9,344 nucleotides of DNA from an uncultured Oscillospiraceae bacterium. Its GTDB lineage: Bacteria; Bacillota; Clostridia; Oscillospirales; Oscillospiraceae. How positions within the stretch are numbered: position 1 is the stretch's first letter; every line of letters starts with the position of its first letter. This document shows positions 5,137 through 9,344 of this stretch, piece by piece. A program made the position numbers and the translations under genes. The notes beneath the pieces are model-generated. The model was given only the letters and a program-made list of their open reading frames with translations, was not told the origin of the DNA and did not search any database. Where the stretch lies: the NCBI GenBank assembly GCA_934515035.1, contig CAKSXP010000054.1:1-9344 (forward strand), in the 5' to 3' direction.

Positions 5137-6393
5137 ATGACGACAAGGGAGATACTGACACAGGCAGGAGCGGCAAAGACAGCCGCCGCGACGCTCTCAA
5201 CGGAGCGGAAGAATGCCGCACTGCTCGCAATGGCAGCCGGGCTGGAGGCGGAAACAGACTCCATACTCGCGGCGAACGCAAAGGACGTTGAAGCGGCAAG
5301 GGACACCATGAATCCGGTCATGCTCGACCGGCTGACGCTGACGGAGGAGCGCATACGCGCCATGGCGGACGGCATACGCGAGGTGGCGGAGCTACCGGAT
5401 CCCGTAGGAGCCGTGCTGGAGAGGGTGGAGCGCCCCAACGGGATGGTGATCGAAAAGACCTCCGTTCCCATGGGCGTTGTCGCGATAATATATGAAAGCC
5501 GCCCGAACGTGACGTCTGACGCCGCAGCGCTGACGCTCAAGAGCGGGAATGTATGTGTGCTCCGCGGTGGGAAGGAGGCGTTCCGGTCCTCCGACGCTGT
5601 CGTGACCGCGCTTCGCCGCGGCCTTGCTTCCGCCGGACTGCCCGAAAACCTGATAAACATGATAGAGGACACGAGCAGGGACAGCGCCGTTGAGCTGATG
5701 ACCGCCGTCGGATATGTCGATCTGCTGATACCGAGGGGCGGAGCGGGACTGATACGTTCCTGCGTTGAAAACGCAAAGGTGCCCTGCATTCAGACGGGAA
5801 CGGGCATCTGCCACGTTTATGTGGACGGGGATGCGGACCTTTCCATGGCGCTGGATATAATCGAAAACGCAAAGACGAGCCGTCCGTCCGTCTGCAACGC
5901 CGAGGAGGTCTGCCTCGTTGCGGAAAGCGCAGCGGAGAGATTTCTGCCCATGCTGAAAAAGCGCCTGACGGACGACAGGGCGATGCGCGGACTCACGCCC
6001 GTTGAACTGCGTCTTGACCCGGCCGCTGCCGCGGTGATCGACGGAGTGCCTGCGGGAGAGCGCGACTTTGACACGGAGTTTCTCAATTATATCCTGGCTG
6101 TCAAAGTTGTCAGGGATGTGGATGAGGCGATAGAGCACATCGCGCGGCATTCCACGCACCACAGCGACGCGATAGTAACGGAAAACACGGAAAATGCCGA
6201 AAAGTTCACGAGGCTTGTGGACAGTGCGGCGGTATATGTGAACGTGTCCACCCGGTTTACCGACGGAGGAGAGTTCGGACTCGGCTGCGAGATGGGCATT
6301 TCAACGCAGAAACTGCATGCCCGCGGGCCTATGGGGCTGCGGGAACTGAACACATACAAATATATCGTAAAGGGAAACGGTCAGATCCGTTGA
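5137..6393 (+). CDS. proA: Glutamate-5-semialdehyde dehydrogenase (gamma-glutamyl phosphate reductase)
   Basis: ProA reduces the unstable gamma-glutamyl phosphate made by ProB to glutamate-5-semialdehyde with NADPH; the product cyclises to pyrroline-5-carboxylate. The 418 residues have the usual length and the aldehyde-dehydrogenase fold. Landmarks are the [15 protein letters not shown] segment (112-126), [12 protein letters not shown] (137-148) in the cofactor region, IPRGGAGLI (198-206), and the catalytic cysteine C253 in [10 protein letters not shown]. The C-terminal region has [10 protein letters not shown] and the [10 protein letters not shown] motif. The ATG follows the proB stop by 3 nt with a GAAGGG-like site inside the end of proB. 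The end of proA carries the Shine-Dalgarno site of proC. Nothing is unusual. Confidence 0.97.
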   Translation: MTTREILTQAGAAKTAAATLSTERKNAALLAMAAGLEAETDSILAANAKDVEAARDTMNPVMLDRLTLTEERIRAMADGIREVAELPDPVGAVLERVERPNGMVIEKTSVPMGVVAIIYESRPNVTSDAAALTLKSGNVCVLRGGKEAFRSSDAVVTALRRGLASAGLPENLINMIEDTSRDSAVELMTAVGYVDLLIPRGGAGLIRSCVENAKVPCIQTGTGICHVYVDGDADLSMALDIIENAKTSRPSVCNAEEVCLVAESAAERFLPMLKKRLTDDRAMRGLTPVELRLDPAAAAVIDGVPAGERDFDTEFLNYILAVKVVRDVDEAIEHIARHSTHHSDAIVTENTENAEKFTRLVDSAAVYVNVSTRFTDGGEFGLGCEMGISTQKLHARGPMGLRELNTYKYIVKGNGQIR

Positions 6394-6402
6394 GGAGGAA
6401 TT

Positions 6403-7212
6403 ATGGATTACACATTGGGCTTTATCGGATGCGGAAACATGGGAGGCGCGCTTGTCAGAGCGGCCGCGCGAACGGTCGATCCGGAGAAGATCGCGGTCAG
6501 CGGACATAACGCAGCCAAGGCGCAGGCACTCGCGGATGCCTGCGGCGTACATATCGAGGACAACGCGGAGATCGCCCGCCGGTGCGATTATATATTTCTG
6601 GGCGTCAAGCCTCAGATGATGGAGAATATGCTCGCCGGGATAAAGCGGGAACTGGCAAAGAGAAAGACCCCGCCCGTACTTGTCACGATGGCGGCGGGAC
6701 TGAGCATGGAGAGCATCTGCGCGATGGCAGGCGGAGAATATCCCGTCATACGCATAATGCCGAACACGCCGGTGGCTGTCGGCCGGGGCATGACGCTCTG
6801 CTGCAGCAACGACAGGGTCAGCTCCGAACAGCTGGACGAGGCGCTCTCGGCGCTGAAGGAAACCGGCTGGATCGCGCTTATCGACGAGGGACAGATAGAC
6901 GCAGGAAGCGCCGTTTCGGGCTGTGGTCCCGCGTTTGCCTATATGTTCATTGAGGCGCTCGCGGACGGCGGCGTCATGTGCGGCCTGCCCAGAAATCTTG
7001 CGCTGACGTTCGCGGCACAGACGCTGGCGGGTGCGGCGGAGCTCATGCTTTCCACGGGACGCCACCCCGGAATGCTGAAGGATGAGGTGTGCAGTCCGGG
7101 CGGGAGCACGATAGCCGGCGTACACGCCCTTGAGAGCCGCGCTTTCCGCAGCGCCTGCATTGACGCTGTCAACGCGGCCTTTGAAAAGACAAAGCAGCTT
7201 GGACAGAAATAA
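6403..7212 (+). CDS. proC: Pyrroline-5-carboxylate reductase
   Basis: ProC reduces pyrroline-5-carboxylate to proline with NAD(P)H, the last step of the pathway. The 269-residue length is typical. The N-terminal Rossmann fold has GFIGCGNMGGA (6-16), followed by LGVKPQ, MAAGLS and RIMPNTP. The C-terminal dimerisation and substrate domain has SGCGPAF and the DEVCSPGGSTIAG signature. AGGAGG overlaps the proA stop codon and lies 4 nt before the ATG, so translation of proA and proC is likely coupled. The gene ends 6 nt before a strong terminator, closing a complete glutamate-to-proline operon in the order B-A-C. Confidence 0.97.
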   Translation: MDYTLGFIGCGNMGGALVRAAARTVDPEKIAVSGHNAAKAQALADACGVHIEDNAEIARRCDYIFLGVKPQMMENMLAGIKRELAKRKTPPVLVTMAAGLSMESICAMAGGEYPVIRIMPNTPVAVGRGMTLCCSNDRVSSEQLDEALSALKETGWIALIDEGQIDAGSAVSGCGPAFAYMFIEALADGGVMCGLPRNLALTFAAQTLAGAAELMLSTGRHPGMLKDEVCSPGGSTIAGVHALESRAFRSACIDAVNAAFEKTKQLGQK

Positions 7213-7218
7213 AAAACC

Positions 7219-7266
7219 AAAAAAAGAGAGACTGCACAGCGCAAACTGTGCAGTCTCTCTTTTTTT
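7219..7266. terminator. Bidirectional terminator between proC and the S15-type hydrolase
   Basis: A perfect 15-bp stem (7225-7239 with 7246-7260) around a 6-nt loop is flanked by A residues on the left (7219-7224) and T residues on the right (7261-7266), which extend the pairing to 21 bp. Read in either direction the hairpin is followed by a run of U, so it ends both proBAC and the convergent minus-strand gene. Confidence 0.95.
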
Positions 7267-7310
7267 AACGCTCAGGTCCGTTTCTTACGGATGAGCCGGA
7301 CAAATTAGCC

Positions 7311-9011
7311 TTATTTCTCCGGAATGAACGGAACAAGCAGATGCGAGTCGTATTCTCCGCCCATGTGGATGATGTGGTTGCCCTTGTTGATGGTCGGCAG
7401 GGTCTTGCCCGGGAAGTCGGACAGATGCATTTCATACGGCATACCGGAGATGGCAATCTCGACCTGCTCGCCGGCATGGAAGCGCAGGGAAGTGGGCCAC
7501 AGGCCGATCTCAATGGGAACGATCTCGCCCTTGGCAAGCTTCTGCGGGTGCTTGAAGGTGTGGACGGGCTGCTCCGGCGTGCTCTTTTCCTCGTCGAGCT
7601 CGCGCAGGGAAACGCGCAGACGCTCGTCCGGACCGTTATAAAGGCGCAGACGTGCATTGTGATAGACATATTTGCCCTCGGCATCCATCTTGCAGACGGA
7701 GGCGAAGATATCCATGTCGTCATTTCCGTCGGCCTCTACCCAGAGCTTGAGCTTCATGAATCCGGAGATCTCGGTCTCCTTGTCGAAGCGGATCTTGAAG
7801 CGGGCAACGCCCTTTTCGTCGTCGCCGCAATAGACGACGGTCGAATGCTCCGCGGGCTTGTCGTGGCTGAGGGTCATGTCGGGGGTGAGATACAGCTTTT
7901 CAAACTGCTGTCTGGCGAGCGGGAACTCGTTTTCGATGCGGTCGATGCTGTCGCGTCCGCCCGGGTCGAGGATGGACATGCGGACCTTCGGCGTGTTTTC
8001 CCAGCCGTTGTTCTTGCCCTTCATATAGTAGTCGTAGAATCTGAGAAGATCCTGAGAATGATACTCGTCGTAGAAATCGGGCCACTCCTGCGTGTTGTGA
8101 ACGCGGAGCCACTTTTCCTTGGACGACATCTTCTGCCAGGCCTCGAAGGTGCCGCGGCAGTGGATATTGGAGCACCAGCTGGCAACGACATATGCGGGGC
8201 AGACGATGTCCTCGAACGGGGCGATCTTTTCCTCCCAGAACTCGTTCATGAGGGGATATGCTTCCATCTCGGCGGGAAGATCCTCGGTGCGCTGATTGCC
8301 GAAGCCCATCTTGAGACGGACTGCCGCCCAGTTGGTGATACCGCCGCGCATATATTCGTCAACATACATGTTGCCGTGGCCTTCCCAGGGCGCGATGCAG
8401 GTGAGGTGGGGCGGACGCTTTGCTGCGACGTACCACTGGGTGATGCCCAGCCAGCTGTTGCCGCACATGGAGACATGGCCGCTGCACCAGTCCTGAACTG
8501 CGAGCCATTCGATAACGTCGTAGTTGTCCTCGGCGTCCTGGTTGCCGAAGTAGTGAGCGTCGCCTTCGCTCATGCCGATGCCGCGCAGGTCCATGTTGAC
8601 GATGGCATAGCCGTGATTGCACCAGAAGGCGGGGTCTGCGCCCTCCCAGGTCTGGAGCTCGGAAAGGGTGCCCTTGGGGATGCCGAAGCGGTCAGGCACG
8701 TTGTTCCAGCCTGCAATGAGGTTGAGAGTTATGTATGAGCCGTTCTTTCCGAAAACGCTGGAGTTGAGCAGTGCGGGAACCTTTTCGTCCGTATTGGGAC
8801 GGAAGATATCGACGTATATCTTGACGCCGTCGCGCAGGGTAACGGCAACGTCGCGCTCCATTATGATCTCACAGGGAAGCGGCAGTGCGCCTTCCTCGTG
8901 GACATAACCGCGCGGGAGAAGCGTTGTCCCTGGATTAAAGCCTTTGAAGTTGGATTCGGGGTCGCTCAGCGGGGGCGCCGGGCAATAAATCGTTCCGTGA
9001 TCCTTTGCCAT
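7311..9011 (-). CDS. S15/CocE-NonD-family alpha/beta hydrolase
   Basis: The 566-residue product has the layout of X-Pro dipeptidyl-peptidase/CocE-type enzymes: an N-terminal alpha/beta hydrolase (about 45-330) with a helical cap, then a jelly-roll C-terminal domain (about 365-560) like the non-catalytic domain of the family. The early strand EIIMERDVAVTLRDGVKIYVDIFRP is cut here to VTLRDGVKIYVDIFRP (57-72), typical of the family start. MDLRGIGMSEG (140-150) precedes the nucleophile elbow GNSWLG with S186. A candidate histidine is H305 (RVHNTQEW). At the usual Asp site, the segment ASWCSN (277-282) has serine. No signal peptide is present, so it is cytoplasmic. AAGGAGA lies 7 nt before the ATG. 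It could be a peptidase, esterase or beta-lactam-type acylase; the substrate is not readable. It is a single-gene unit with its own promoter and terminator. Confidence 0.85.
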   Translation of the reverse strand: MAKDHGTIYCPAPPLSDPESNFKGFNPGTTLLPRGYVHEEGALPLPCEIIMERDVAVTLRDGVKIYVDIFRPNTDEKVPALLNSSVFGKNGSYITLNLIAGWNNVPDRFGIPKGTLSELQTWEGADPAFWCNHGYAIVNMDLRGIGMSEGDAHYFGNQDAEDNYDVIEWLAVQDWCSGHVSMCGNSWLGITQWYVAAKRPPHLTCIAPWEGHGNMYVDEYMRGGITNWAAVRLKMGFGNQRTEDLPAEMEAYPLMNEFWEEKIAPFEDIVCPAYVVASWCSNIHCRGTFEAWQKMSSKEKWLRVHNTQEWPDFYDEYHSQDLLRFYDYYMKGKNNGWENTPKVRMSILDPGGRDSIDRIENEFPLARQQFEKLYLTPDMTLSHDKPAEHSTVVYCGDDEKGVARFKIRFDKETEISGFMKLKLWVEADGNDDMDIFASVCKMDAEGKYVYHNARLRLYNGPDERLRVSLRELDEEKSTPEQPVHTFKHPQKLAKGEIVPIEIGLWPTSLRFHAGEQVEIAISGMPYEMHLSDFPGKTLPTINKGNHIIHMGGEYDSHLLVPFIPEK

Positions 9012-9072
9012 TTTCTGATCTCCTTCTTTGTGTATGTTTGGTTTCTACCGGTGGTATCTCCATAATAAGACC

Positions 9073-9101
9073 AGTATACATTTTTTTCGTGTACTTTGCA
9101 A
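9073..9101 (-). promoter_or_regulatory. Sigma-A-type promoter of the S15-type hydrolase
   Basis: On the minus strand, TTGCAA (9096-9101) and TATACT (9073-9078) are exactly 17 bp apart. Transcription would begin near 9066, giving a leader of about 55 nt. The -35 box lies inside the inverted repeat at 9096-9116. Confidence 0.7.
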
Positions 9102-9116
9102 TATGAGTTATTGCAA
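9096..9116. promoter_or_regulatory. Perfect 8-5-8 dyad, putative operator overlapping the -35 box
   Basis: TTGCAATA (9096-9103) is repeated in inverse as TATTGCAA (9109-9116) around the 5-bp spacer TGAGT. A further half-site-like ATTGCA follows at 9117-9122. The size and symmetry fit a dimeric winged-helix or TetR-type regulator, and the overlap with -35 fits repression. The regulator is not encoded in the window. Confidence 0.6.
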
Positions 9117-9156
9117 ATTGCAGGATCGTTCCGGCGCGCAGTCATATCGGGAAAGC

Positions 9157-9198
9157 AAAAAACAGCGCTTCCGGGAGAGGAAAGAGTCCCGGAAGCGC
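9157..9198 (-). terminator. Intrinsic terminator of spo0A
   Basis: A perfect 12-bp GC-rich stem pairs 9165-9176 with 9187-9198 around a 10-nt loop. On the minus strand it is followed by TGTTTTTTGC (T run at 9157-9162). It lies 53 nt after the spo0A stop. The plus-strand side has no T run, so it acts on spo0A. Confidence 0.9.
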
Positions 9199-9251
9199 CG
9201 ATTTAGTTGAAATTATGGTATATAGACACAGTTCAGCAGAAGAAGCCAAGA

Positions 9252-9344
9252 TCAGAATTCTTTGGCTTTTCTTCTGAGACTGAGGCAGTCTGCGATCATG
9301 GCGATAAATTCGGAATTGGTTGGTTTTCCCTTTACATTCGACAC
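9252..9344 (-). CDS. spo0A: Stage 0 sporulation protein A, C-terminal 30 residues (partial)
   Basis: Only the last 30 codons and the TGA are inside the window; the frame is open through the right edge. The residues GKPTNSEFIAMIADCL followed by a basic tail (SLRRKAKEF) match the end of the Spo0A C-terminal DNA-binding domain, which in Bacillus subtilis also ends with the KPTNSEFIAM helix. Spo0A is the response regulator and master switch for entry into sporulation in Bacilli and Clostridia. Its presence is the best evidence that the source is an endospore-forming Firmicute. A strong terminator follows, so the S15-type hydrolase downstream on the same strand is a separate unit. Confidence 0.9.
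   Translation of the reverse strand: MSNVKGKPTNSEFIAMIADCLSLRRKAKEF

Noticed and set aside
7341..8738. A 465-codon open frame on the plus strand opposite the S15-type hydrolase
   Set aside because: It is a GC-rich antisense shadow with no recognisable domain and no ribosome binding site, while the opposite strand encodes a full-length family protein with motifs, promoter and terminator.
9028..9210. A 60-codon plus-strand frame between the hydrolase and spo0A
   Set aside because: It covers the promoter, dyad and spo0A terminator and has no ribosome binding site; the basic C-terminal residues come from the terminator stem.
9337..9343. A perfect Spo0A box (TGTCGAA on the minus strand)
   Set aside because: It lies inside the spo0A coding sequence and encodes V-S-N; a 7-mer match there is most likely chance, with no promoter nearby in the window.
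1..9344. Signs of mobile elements, CRISPR, tRNA or rRNA
   Set aside because: No transposase or integrase motif, no regularly spaced direct repeats and no cloverleaf or rRNA-like stretch was seen on either strand.

Overview
The window reads as chromosomal DNA from a GC-rich, endospore-forming member of the Clostridia (Firmicutes). The clearest taxonomic marker is the 3' end of spo0A at the right edge, whose last residues carry the conserved PTNSEFIAMIAD helix. Shine-Dalgarno sites close to AGGAGG, sigma-A-type promoters and U-tailed intrinsic terminators agree with this. I see no insertion sequence, phage gene, tRNA, rRNA or CRISPR array.

Layout, left to right. (1) 1-397, plus strand: the 3' part of a PAP2-family membrane phosphatase, closed by a strong terminator. 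(2) 509-2718, minus strand: three genes transcribed in the order macro-domain protein with a C-terminal HTH-like region, small RelA/SpoT-type HD hydrolase, and VWA (MIDAS) protein. A good promoter precedes the macro gene. No partner is a housekeeping gene, so this is the part of the window most likely to be an uncharacterised system, probably concerned with ADP-ribose or nucleotide signals. (3) 2954-4269, plus strand: an atypical peptide deformylase, an iron-sulfur-flavoprotein-like reductase and a 75-residue membrane zinc-ribbon protein, with its own promoter divergent from region 2. (4) 4363-7212, plus strand: proB, proA and proC, tightly packed behind an extended -10 promoter. Together they encode the whole route from glutamate to proline. 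(5) 7219-7266: a near-perfect bidirectional terminator. (6) 7311-9011, minus strand: a large S15/CocE-NonD-family hydrolase whose promoter is overlapped by a perfect 8-5-8 dyad that looks like an operator. (7) 9165-9344, minus strand: the spo0A terminator and the spo0A 3' end.

The proline operon and spo0A are ordinary core genes. The accessory interest lies in the macro-HD-VWA cluster, the deformylase lacking the usual motif-I glutamine, and the putative operator controlling the S15-type hydrolase. All functional calls rest on motif reading by eye; no database search was run.
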